This document shows positions 1 to 6,913 of a stretch of DNA of 8,874 nucleotides, one piece after another. Both the position numbers and the translations under genes were made by a program. The stretch comes from Deltaproteobacteria bacterium (GTDB taxonomy: Bacteria; UBA10199; DSSB01): positions 1-8,874 of the forward strand of contig JAIOPF010000050.1 in assembly GCA_021414045.1 (NCBI GenBank), in the 5' to 3' direction. Position 1 is the stretch's first letter; every line of letters starts with the position of its first letter. The notes below the pieces were generated by a model. That model was not told where the DNA came from and searched no databases. It worked only from the letters and a program-made list of their open reading frames with translations.

Positions 1-198
1 CCGGAATGGAAAACGGAACGCAACAGCTATCGTTGCCAAAAATTCACCGCCGGCACTCTGAAGGCCTGCGACTGCGCCGTCATCGTCACCGACCACTCGG
101 AGTTCGATTACCGGCAGATCGTCGCGTCGGCGCCCCTGATCGTCGACACCCGGAACGCCACCAAGGGCCTCCCGCAAAAGAAGGTGGTTCGGCTCTAA
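1..198 (+). CDS. Nucleotide-sugar dehydrogenase, C-terminal end (partial)
   Basis: This is the last 65 codons of a gene that begins outside the window, read in the frame starting at base 1 and ending at TAA 196-198. The peptide carries the hallmark C-terminus of UDP-sugar 6-dehydrogenases of the UDP-glucose/UDP-N-acetylglucosamine/mannosaminuronate type: VIVTDHSEFDY followed by a valine-rich strand and DTRNATKGL. In this family the C-terminal domain binds the UDP part of the substrate; the enzyme oxidises C6 of a nucleotide sugar to the uronic acid in two NAD+-dependent steps in the cytoplasm, feeding capsule, O-antigen or exopolysaccharide synthesis. The NAD-binding domain and catalytic cysteine lie off the left edge, so substrate cannot be assigned; WbpA-like UDP-GlcNAc dehydrogenases are the closest match I recall. 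A 42-nt gap separates it from the next gene on the same strand. Confidence 0.9.
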   Translation, partial: PEWKTERNSYRCQKFTAGTLKACDCAVIVTDHSEFDYRQIVASAPLIVDTRNATKGLPQKKVVRL

Positions 199-240
199 AT
201 CGCCCTAGACTCCCCCTCGCTTTGCGGTTAGGCCGAATTC

Positions 241-750
241 ATGCGGAAGATCCTGGTTATTTTCGGACTCCTCGCCTCCCTCAGCGCCTGCGGATGGGAC
301 GCCTTTTTGCGGGAACCGAACGTCTACGACTCCCTCACTCCTCCCTACCGCATCTCCTTCGCCACCGAACTCGACGAATCGCAAGGCGACTTTTCGGCCC
401 TCTCGCTGGCGGTGGAAATGTGGAACGACGCCCACGACGGGCTGCTGATCCTCGACCGAGATCCGACTTCCGATTTTTTGATCTACGTCGGTCCTTATGA
501 CGATTTGTTGGAAAACGCCGTCGCCGGCTCGCTGCGCATCCCGGAGGGCCAGCTCTGCGCCATCTACGTCCCGACGGAGAGCGTCGACAAGGCCTACGTC
601 CTCGCCCACGAGATCGGGCATTGCCTCGGCTTCGACCATACTCAAAATGCCGGCTCAATCATGTACCACGAGCCGAGGGATTTCTCGGCGATCACGCCGG
701 ATATCGTCATGGTCTTGGACGATCTTGTCGCGGCGGGAGAAAATCCTTAA
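241..750 (+). CDS. Lipoprotein metzincin-type zinc metalloprotease (matrixin-like)
   Basis: This 169-residue protein starts with a lipoprotein signal peptide (MRKI then a hydrophobic stretch) ending in lipobox LSAC, so Cys17 is the likely lipidated residue. The zinc-binding signature HEIGHCLGFDH lies at residues 123-133 (zinc ligands His123, His127, His133; catalytic Glu124) and is followed by SIMY at 139-142, which supplies the Met-turn (Met141). This HExxHxxGxxH plus Met-turn combination defines metzincins, and SIMY is typical of the M10 matrixin group. Upstream residues such as AVEMWND near 57-63 fit the first helix of the catalytic domain. It is very short, barely a catalytic domain, with no propeptide and no visible substrate domain. 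Anchoring is probably in the outer membrane, facing the periplasm or outside. The ATG has only a weak AGG (230-232) eight bases upstream. The substrate is unknown. It converges with the minus-strand gene 22 bases away. Confidence 0.85.
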   Translation: MRKILVIFGLLASLSACGWDAFLREPNVYDSLTPPYRISFATELDESQGDFSALSLAVEMWNDAHDGLLILDRDPTSDFLIYVGPYDDLLENAVAGSLRIPEGQLCAIYVPTESVDKAYVLAHEIGHCLGFDHTQNAGSIMYHEPRDFSAITPDIVMVLDDLVAAGENP

Positions 751-772
751 CCAAAATCACGCTGAGTCAAAC

Positions 773-1249
773 TCAAGGCGTCGCGAATGCTTCCAGCGAG
801 TTCACTAACGCCAACCGCCCTCGCCCGAGGTGAAATACCAATTCCAATCCGGCGCGAGCTCGGTCGAATTCCACCATCGAAATCCGAGGCGTGGAGAAAT
901 GGCCCTCCGCCCTATCCAAGGTGTCATGGCAAAGCCAGGCGCGGCTCTCCATGCACATCATCCTCTCGCCTTCTTCCGCCGGCCTCAGCCTTTGGCCGGA
1001 GGGCTCGAAAAAGCGCGCGGCCCCATCCTCGCGCAGCAAGAATACGAAGCTTTTGAATCTCACCCCGACTTGCAAGAGGGCCGTACCGTAGAGGTCGTCC
1101 GTGGCCCCATCATTGTCGAGATCGGCAAGGCCCGAGGAGGTGATGCGCACTCCGGCCACTTCAATGCCGGACTGGGCGCGAATGAGGTCGGCAAAACGGG
1201 TTTCTAAGTTGGTGTAATTGTAACGGTCGACGATGGCAGGTGGGGTCAT
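773..1249 (-). CDS. Hypothetical protein with a DxDxDG calcium-type loop
   Basis: This 158-residue protein belongs to no family I recognise. It has no signal peptide and no membrane segment, so it is probably cytoplasmic. The only clear motif is DLDNDGATDD at residues 43-52, which matches the DxDxDGxxD calcium-binding loop found in EF-hands, dockerins, thrombospondin type 3 and FG-GAP repeats, here as a single copy. The rest alternates predicted strands (VGVRFKSFVFLL near 61-72) with polar segments and contains two cysteines (99, 107). The start is well supported: AGGAG lies seven bases upstream of the ATG. It follows the giant gene on the same strand after 147 nt, so it may have its own promoter. 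Its TGA is 22 bases from the end of the convergent protease gene. Function unknown. Confidence 0.75.
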   Translation of the reverse strand: MTPPAIVDRYNYTNLETRFADLIRAQSGIEVAGVRITSSGLADLDNDGATDDLYGTALLQVGVRFKSFVFLLREDGAARFFEPSGQRLRPAEEGERMMCMESRAWLCHDTLDRAEGHFSTPRISMVEFDRARAGLELVFHLGRGRLALVNSLEAFATP

Positions 1250-1256
1250 AGCCTAA

Positions 1257-1261
1257 CTCCT
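1257..1261 (-). promoter_or_regulatory. Ribosome binding site of the DxDxDG protein
   Basis: On the minus strand AGGAG stands seven bases before the ATG at 1249-1247. It is a near-consensus Shine-Dalgarno sequence and fixes the start of this small hypothetical gene. Confidence 0.7.
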
Positions 1262-1396
1262 AAAGTAAAGGTTATGCGCCCCCGAATATTTTTCTTCCTA
1301 AGCCCTTATCGTAAAGCAATCGAGAGGCCAAGAACTGAGACACAGGACATCATGTAATTTCACAGGATTTTGGAACCTTACCCTCGAGTCCCATGC

Positions 1397-4300
1397 CTAT
1401 TTTCCCGGCACTGCCTCACCTTTGTCCTCCCAAACCACGTAAACCTCGGAGAAGGGATAGGGACTGGGGAGATGATTCCAATTTACCTCTGGCATGGCTT
1501 TGGTGGGATATCCGGCCTTTTGAATCGCTTCTTGGATGTAACCGCGATTGCTGTGGATGCCGGAGCTGGTCGGAATATACACGCCCTCGTACCCGCCAGC
1601 TTCGGCAAACTCTCGTACTCCCACCATCAGCTTTTTAAACAACTCTTCGGACTGTTTGCGATTGAAAGCCCCAACATATTCGGCCGAGGGATTGATGCCG
1701 GGAAGCGTGAGGTATTTCTTTCCCATGATCACCTTTTCATAGACGTGGATGTAACCCAAGGCTTGGGACTCGTTCTCATCGGTGATCGCCAGCAATTTGA
1801 AATTGGGATCCTTCCAGAGCTCGATATCCGGCGCGATGCATACGCCGGAAAGAAATCCATGCAACCCAAAAGCCGGGCCTTTCACCGCGCGGAGTCCGAT
1901 TTTCTGGACGCCCTGGTTCTGAAATTGGAATTTGTTCTTTTCCGCCTCGATTCGCCGTCTCGGCTCTTGCAGGAGTTCCTCGATGATCTCCCGAGGAGTC
2001 AGATCGGGTTTCTCGCCCATGACGGCCTCGATCTCTTGCTTCATTTCCTGGGGAAGGTCCGGGCGGGACAGGATCTTCAGGCGGACGCCCTCCGGCTTAT
2101 AGACCTTGAGCAGGTTGGTCAGGATCTCCTTTCGCCGTTCCGCGGGCATTTTTCGGTTCTGCGCGAGCTTCTTGATTTGCTTGACCAGACCCTCGGCGTC
2201 TCCAACCAAGTCCCCGACCGCGCCCATTTGCGTCACGAGGCCACGGCCTCTCGGGACATGATCGAAGGCTTCCTTTAAAAATTTCGGAAGACTGTCGGCG
2301 TCGGAGAAAATTTCCTCCAAGATGGTGAGCGAAGTGAAATCAAGCTCGGTGATTTTCGCCAATTTCTCCCGCAGTTCCTCGCTGGCGGCCGCCCGCTTGA
2401 AGAGGATTTGACGCAGTCTTTGGCCTTCGGCCGGATCCCTACCCGAAACCAGATAGGCCACCATGGCCTCCGCCAAATCTCCATGGCTGGGTTCCTGCTC
2501 TCCGGGTTCGAAGCGAAACTGCTCCAACAAGGACTTGATATTGCCCTGAGGATCCAATTGCTCGCCTGGCTTGAGATCCATGGCGCCTCGGCTCATCTCG
2601 AAGGTGGAAACGAGCCCGCGCCAAGCGGCCGGAATATGGGAACGCAAATCCCCCGCCTGCAACACCTTCCGCAGCAAGTCGCCGATTTGCCCGTCTCTCG
2701 CGAAACTGACTCCGCTGGTCGGAGACACGCGTTGGATCAAACCCAACAAAAATTTTTGTCCCTCGCTGGGCGGACGGTAATCGGGGTCCATATACCCGTG
2801 CCCCGGCCCCCTTCGAGGATGGCCTGGAACCGAGCGGTCGTATTTTCGAACGAGTGCCTGCGCGTCCTGAATGCTGAAATCCTCGTCCAAAATCCTTTGG
2901 GCATACTCATTGATTTGAGCGAGAAATCCGTCCCCTTCCACCAGATAGGCTTGGTAATGCACCGAATTGAACCCATGGGTCCGTTCGATGAACTTCAAGA
3001 TCGATTCCCGGCTCGAAGCGATGTCCTTGGGCACGATACCGTCCATCGTGGCTTCCATCAAATTGGACATTACCGAATAACCGATGCGCGGCCAGCGGGC
3101 CATGATAGCGGCGTAAAATTCCAAATGAGCGGAAAAATGCTCCCGTCCCATTTCCCTAAACAGGGCCCCTTGATCTCGGAGCAGGTTCAAAACCTGGGCG
3201 CGGTTATACGGATTGCAGTTATCCATGATGGTCATGAACTGCTTGGCGACGGAGAACTGCTCGCCGGGAAGGGTGTAAGCCGAGAATCCGCGAAAAACGC
3301 CCAAGGCCGCATGGAATTCGTCCTGGGTCTTGGCGGACAATTGTTTCAAGAACCAGAGGATGTCGGGACGGCCCCAGCCTCCGGCCTCCAGCCAAGGAAT
3401 ATATCCCTTGAGAGTGTAAAAAAGATCCTTGGGAGAAGAACTGGAATTCTCCGTGAAGGCGAACACCAAATCCTTGACCTCCCCCGGAGACCAATTTTGA
3501 TGCTCCAGGGTCCGTATCAGATCACCCAAAGCTGGAAGCTGGCTGAAGGTCGCGTCCCCGCAATTTTTCGCCACACGACTTAGCACGTCGAAGACATCCT
3601 GCGTGGACCAGGAGCGGGCTTTCAAGAAATGCAAGAAAGGTTCCAGGAATTGGGGCTCGGCGTTTTGAGCCCGATAAACCCTGGAATCGACCAGATCCGT
3701 CAATAATTGCGCCTGAGAAGCCCCGTCGAATCCGCTTCGCGCCAAGATCAGGCGGACGTCGACTGGATCGAACTTGGAATACGAAAGGGACAAAGCGGTC
3801 AGGTAGGATACCGCCTGAGCCGTCGTCCAACCCTCGTTAGCCACCCAAGCTTTGACGGTGGGAAACGCCGCCGAAAATTTTTCCATTCCAGAGCCGGACA
3901 AGCGGATTTTGAGCAAAAATTCGGTTTTCTGTTTCGGAGTCCAATCGCTACCCTTGAGAATCTCCAAACCGGGAAAAATTTTCGACACGTCAAAAACTGA
4001 AAATCCCAAAATCACGCATTGTCCCCGCCTTGCGGCTTGCCCCCAATAGTTCTCGTCCCGAATTTTGTCCTCCCTAACCTTGGATAACACCCCGTCGATT
4101 TGATCGGCCCTCAATCCATTGTCGATGAGGGAAGCGATGAGCGCCGGCGATTGGCGAAGAAACTCACCGAGCGGGACCCCCATCTCGCGGGAAGACAAAA
4201 CATATCGGGACTGAGCCTCTGCGCTGAAGCCCGCGCGGGTCATTTGGGAGATCAGCTCGGGCAACCATTGCAAAACCTCTTCCTTCGAATAGATTTTGGC

Positions 4301-4414
4301 GCCGAAAAACATTCCTCGAACGTCGAGATTCCCGGAAAATTTTTCCGCGACGAGGGCCAAAACCTCCGCCTGATGTTCCCCGGACCAACCCGCGGAACGA
4401 AACGCTCTCGACAC
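1397..4414 (-). CDS. Giant protein, C-terminal part: helical repeats plus GNAT-like domain
   Basis: The frame encodes 1,005 residues if read from GTG 4414-4412. Residues 1-385 carry about nine alpha-helical repeats anchored by W/F/L-S/T-x-x-(E/Q) at 10, 62, 101, 158, 196, 229, 269, 308 and 347, mostly 38-40 residues apart. Residues 385-830 look mostly helical, with a Pro/Gly/His-rich linker at 528-550 and a Lys/Arg-rich stretch around 744-830. Residues 845-998 form an alpha/beta domain: a conserved-looking GVCIAPD segment (857-863), strands LLAI, ALGYIHVYEK and KKYLTLPGINP, a helix with EELFKKLMVGVREFA, then YEGVYIPTS and a final helix. This order resembles a GNAT acyltransferase fold, but no family assignment is certain. 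No signal peptide is seen. An in-frame TAG at 4429-4427 lies just before the GTG. The upstream frame probably belongs to the same polypeptide. The alternative is a separate gene, since GAGG (4424-4421) sits six bases before the GTG. Confidence 0.7.
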   Translation of the reverse strand: MSRAFRSAGWSGEHQAEVLALVAEKFSGNLDVRGMFFGAKIYSKEEVLQWLPELISQMTRAGFSAEAQSRYVLSSREMGVPLGEFLRQSPALIASLIDNGLRADQIDGVLSKVREDKIRDENYWGQAARRGQCVILGFSVFDVSKIFPGLEILKGSDWTPKQKTEFLLKIRLSGSGMEKFSAAFPTVKAWVANEGWTTAQAVSYLTALSLSYSKFDPVDVRLILARSGFDGASQAQLLTDLVDSRVYRAQNAEPQFLEPFLHFLKARSWSTQDVFDVLSRVAKNCGDATFSQLPALGDLIRTLEHQNWSPGEVKDLVFAFTENSSSSPKDLFYTLKGYIPWLEAGGWGRPDILWFLKQLSAKTQDEFHAALGVFRGFSAYTLPGEQFSVAKQFMTIMDNCNPYNRAQVLNLLRDQGALFREMGREHFSAHLEFYAAIMARWPRIGYSVMSNLMEATMDGIVPKDIASSRESILKFIERTHGFNSVHYQAYLVEGDGFLAQINEYAQRILDEDFSIQDAQALVRKYDRSVPGHPRRGPGHGYMDPDYRPPSEGQKFLLGLIQRVSPTSGVSFARDGQIGDLLRKVLQAGDLRSHIPAAWRGLVSTFEMSRGAMDLKPGEQLDPQGNIKSLLEQFRFEPGEQEPSHGDLAEAMVAYLVSGRDPAEGQRLRQILFKRAAASEELREKLAKITELDFTSLTILEEIFSDADSLPKFLKEAFDHVPRGRGLVTQMGAVGDLVGDAEGLVKQIKKLAQNRKMPAERRKEILTNLLKVYKPEGVRLKILSRPDLPQEMKQEIEAVMGEKPDLTPREIIEELLQEPRRRIEAEKNKFQFQNQGVQKIGLRAVKGPAFGLHGFLSGVCIAPDIELWKDPNFKLLAITDENESQALGYIHVYEKVIMGKKYLTLPGINPSAEYVGAFNRKQSEELFKKLMVGVREFAEAGGYEGVYIPTSSGIHSNRGYIQEAIQKAGYPTKAMPEVNWNHLPSPYPFSEVYVVWEDKGEAVPGK

Positions 4415-6791
4415 GCGGCACCTCGGCTAGCCGCTCCACGGCTATGGACGGCACTCCCGCCGGAGTCGGGTTCGGAATGGTATCCGCGATGGCTAACGCG
4501 ACGGGAACAGCGTGTCGCAGGCCTTCGACGCGGAGCTTGAAGGCGCTCACCGTGGGTTGCAATTTGCCGCCGGTAGCCCGGTTCGCCAGATTGAAACCCA
4601 CCATCGCCTGAGTGTAACCCACCGTCGCATCGAAGAAGTTTCCACCGAAACTCTGCCCATGATCGGGCGTAAGCCCCAAGCCGCGGCTCAAGGCCCCGCT
4701 GAAATGCATCCCCGCGATGCCGCCTCCGTGGTTAAGCAGGCCGCTCGCGAATTTCCCCCTCGCCGTCAAGGTCGGAACGCCCTCTCCCGCCGTTGCCGCG
4801 AATCTTCCGCCCAGGATGTTGCCGGCTGGAGTCCTGGCAAACCCGCTATAGGCGCCATTGCCCAGGCGCTGACCTAAACTGGATCCCAACTTTCCTTCCG
4901 CCATTCTCGCGGTTGCGAAACCCGAGCCCAGGTGGACCGTCCGCAGCACGCCGAAGAGCAGCGTCGCCGAAAGGATTTCCCCGCCGGTATTTTCCCAAAC
5001 TCGATGGGGATCATGCCCCAAGGAATCGACGGTTTTATGGATCGTCGTGAAGGCCAAGGCCTCGCCGCTCATTCCGGCCACCGCCGCCAATCCGCGGGCC
5101 TTCCAGCCCAGCTGGGCGCCCTTGGAAAGATGATATCCAAGCTTCAGCCCGCCCAGTTCGAAGGCTGTTCCCAAGAAGGGCGCGGCGGCCATGCCCAACA
5201 GCATCGAGGGTTTGGAGACTTCTTGCGAGAAAAGCGGCAGGATGTATCCGACCTTTTGGCCAAAATCGCCCTTGCCCTCACCGATGGCCAGGATGTCCTC
5301 GGCGGCTTTTTGCGTGGCGGGATCGCCCTTCAACCGTTCCGCGAAAAACATCGCCGTTTCGGGAAGGCCCGCGTCGACCAACAATTTTTGTCGCGCGAAA
5401 ACCGCGCAAGACTTGCCGCGCAGGGCGGCGTCGGGCTCTTGGGCCAAGGCGTTCAGCTCCGCCATCAGCCCATCGCCGAGCAAACGGTCGCGCAAGGTTT
5501 TTTCATCCTCGCTCAGCCGTAGATTCTGGAAGACGACGAAGGGATCGGTCCCAGGAATTTTTTCCTGGGCGGCCTTGGCCTTCTGGAACAAGGATTCGAT
5601 GAGCACCTTTTCTTTGACCGCATCGATCTTACCCCCATGGCTCAGCCAACCTTGGCCCGCATCGTAACGCTTCATCATCTGCTCTTGGGCCAACACGGAC
5701 ATGGCTTCGAGGGAGAAAGTCGCGGCTTCCTTCAGCCGCTCCGCACCCGCCTTGCCGCGCAAGGCAAAGGAAGAGCGGTAACCCTTGGGAATCCCCTTCC
5801 CCGCGCCCAACAAGGCGAGAACGTCGGAGGCCTTGGGTTCTCCCTTGGGAAGCAAGGCCGGCAATAAGTTGTCGATGAAAGCCGCCGCCTCTTCCACATC
5901 GACTTTGGGGTTCGCCTGCAAGACGCTCAAGGCCCCTTGATAGCGGGCATCGGCCTCCGCGCCAGGGGCGAGGGACCACTGTCGCTCGAAACCTTCGAAG
6001 GCCAGCGTTTGCGCGTCGAGCTTATACTTCTCCGTGAGAAGAATGCGTCCATTGACGGGATCGGAATCGTCATCCACGGCGAAGCGAAGGGTGACCTCGA
6101 GCTTCCCGTCTTTCCATGCGAGATTGTAAAAATTCAGCGAATCCTTGATCTTGAAATGGAGGCCCGCATTCAGGTCGAGGATTTGCTGGTTGGTGCTCGC
6201 CAGCAATCGCCCTTCCTTGGTGAAAGCGGCCTTGATTTCGGGCAGGGTATTGACCTGGTCGTCCACGATTCGCCGGCCATAACTACGGGTGACGCGGAGA
6301 GCGAAGGATTGCACCGAGGGGTCGGACGCGCTTCGACCCGAGCTTTCCGGCAGGGATTGGTATTTGGCTAACCAGGTTTTCCAATCGCCTTCGCCTTTGC
6401 CGTTGTGTTCGAAGCTGCGTCGGTAGGATTTAAGTAGCCGTTCCGAGGGATCGAAGACGAAGGTATCGCGGAGGTAAAGTCGCCCATCTTCAGGATCGGC
6501 GTTGTCGTCCACGGGCAGGACCAGCGAAACCTCGACATCCCCGTTTTCCCGAATCCTGGATTCGGTATGCGATTCGGCGTCGGTCGCTCTAGGTAAAAGC
6601 GGAGACTCCCCATTTTTCCGCAAGTCGAACAAGGATTCGTAAAAATCCCGGTTCCGCTTCAGGAGTTCGTAGGTCTCCTGAGAGAGTCGAAATGAAGTAG
6701 GCCCGGCCAAAATGCCCCCTAAACAAAAGTCCCTGGCGCGAATCCATGCGCGGTCCAGGCCGTGTGCCGCGGCCCGAACGGGAAAAATCAT
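4164..6791 (-). CDS. Giant protein, N-terminal part (out of frame after about 4414)
   Basis: The open frame has 875 codons, but only about the first 793-798 look genuine. Residues 83-128 and 228-273 are a duplicated domain with loops VDDNADPEDGR and VDDDSDPVNGR. Residues 295-510 look helical. Residues 527-745 are rich in Gly, Ala and hydrophobics (MLLGMAAAPFLG near 530-541). I recognise no characterised family; unnamed giant proteins with a similar Gly/Ala-rich middle occur, as I recall, in deltaproteobacterial and Elusimicrobia-like genomes, which I cannot verify here. The last ~80 residues turn Arg/Gly-rich, and codon-end composition flips: 21 of 29 codons end in G/C just before the junction, against 5 of 19 at 4379-4323. 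The product therefore probably continues in the 4414-1397 frame, giving about 1,797 residues. ATG 6791 is the only start after an in-frame stop upstream; its ribosome site is weak (AGG/GGG 13 or more bases away). No signal peptide is evident. Confidence 0.65.
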   Translation of the reverse strand: MIFPVRAAAHGLDRAWIRARDFCLGGILAGPTSFRLSQETYELLKRNRDFYESLFDLRKNGESPLLPRATDAESHTESRIRENGDVEVSLVLPVDDNADPEDGRLYLRDTFVFDPSERLLKSYRRSFEHNGKGEGDWKTWLAKYQSLPESSGRSASDPSVQSFALRVTRSYGRRIVDDQVNTLPEIKAAFTKEGRLLASTNQQILDLNAGLHFKIKDSLNFYNLAWKDGKLEVTLRFAVDDDSDPVNGRILLTEKYKLDAQTLAFEGFERQWSLAPGAEADARYQGALSVLQANPKVDVEEAAAFIDNLLPALLPKGEPKASDVLALLGAGKGIPKGYRSSFALRGKAGAERLKEAATFSLEAMSVLAQEQMMKRYDAGQGWLSHGGKIDAVKEKVLIESLFQKAKAAQEKIPGTDPFVVFQNLRLSEDEKTLRDRLLGDGLMAELNALAQEPDAALRGKSCAVFARQKLLVDAGLPETAMFFAERLKGDPATQKAAEDILAIGEGKGDFGQKVGYILPLFSQEVSKPSMLLGMAAAPFLGTAFELGGLKLGYHLSKGAQLGWKARGLAAVAGMSGEALAFTTIHKTVDSLGHDPHRVWENTGGEILSATLLFGVLRTVHLGSGFATARMAEGKLGSSLGQRLGNGAYSGFARTPAGNILGGRFAATAGEGVPTLTARGKFASGLLNHGGGIAGMHFSGALSRGLGLTPDHGQSFGGNFFDATVGYTQAMVGFNLANRATGGKLQPTVSAFKLRVEGLRHAVPVALAIADTIPNPTPAGVPSIAVERLAEVPRVESVSFRGLVRGTSGGGFGPRRGKIFRESRRSRNVFRRQNLFEGRGFAMVARADLPNDPRGLQRRGSVPICFVFPRDGGPAR
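4380..4426 (-). other. Probable frameshift junction within the giant gene
   Basis: The upstream frame reads ...ERLAEVPRVES and the downstream frame picks up as ...AFRSAGWSGEH. Moving between them needs one base skipped (+1) or an equivalent indel, somewhere after the in-frame TAG at 4429-4427. GAGAGC and TTT near 4401-4410 are places where a short indel could arise. With one base removed, 6791 to 1400 gives exactly 1,797 codons. I see no stop codon or heptamer here that would suggest programmed frameshifting. It may be a real mutation or an assembly error. Confidence 0.6.
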
Positions 6792-6833
6792 GATTGCGAA
6801 ACAACCCTGCCTACTTGGACCCTTATCGGTCCT

Positions 6834-6880
6834 GCAACGGGGGAGTTGTGCATGGATATGCGGGGAAAATCAGGGGGATG
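6834..6880 (-). terminator. Possible Rho utilisation site between inositol synthase and giant gene
   Basis: Shortly after the inositol synthase stop, the RNA-sense strand has a 47-nt stretch with 22 C and 5 G, including runs of four and five C and no strong hairpin. C-rich, G-poor, unstructured RNA is the known character of Rho loading sites. This is composition only; the gap also has to hold the leader of the giant gene. Nothing else distinct is visible in the 122-nt gap (6792-6913), which also contains a weak 5-bp hairpin at 6817-6832. Confidence 0.2.
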
Positions 6881-6913
6881 AGAACCCCATGGGATGGGCG
6901 AGCATTTCCTGGA

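Noticed and set aside
6..500. An Arg/His/Pro-rich 164-codon plus-strand frame across the first two genes
   Set aside because: It overlaps the dehydrogenase end and the lipoprotein in another frame, and its composition is that of an out-of-frame translation.
763..775. Hairpin TGAGT-CAA-ACTCA between the convergent genes as a terminator
   Set aside because: The stem has only five pairs, mostly weak, and there is no T-run on either side.
1262..1396. Sigma-70 promoter for the DxDxDG gene
   Set aside because: Only partial matches such as TTTACG with an A/T-rich stretch about 17 bases on; the -10 box is poor, so no promoter is called.
2408..3583. A 391-codon plus-strand open frame antisense to the giant gene
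   Set aside because: It runs opposite the repeat-coding frame, which has periodic protein structure; the antisense translation has no recognisable domain. Long antisense frames are common in GC-rich coding DNA. The same applies to 1370-2278.
4164..4413. Genuine 250-base overlap of two long genes
   Set aside because: Codon-end composition in the upstream frame collapses past 4414 and the translation becomes Arg/Gly-rich, so this tail is most likely not coding. Kept as the minor alternative in the giant-protein finding.
4380..4426. Programmed +1 ribosomal frameshift
   Set aside because: No slippery codon next to a stop or rare codon and no obvious stimulatory structure is visible; an indel is simpler.
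6817..6832. Hairpin GGACC-loop-GGTCC upstream of the giant gene
   Set aside because: Five base pairs with no T-tract; too weak to call as a terminator or a riboswitch.
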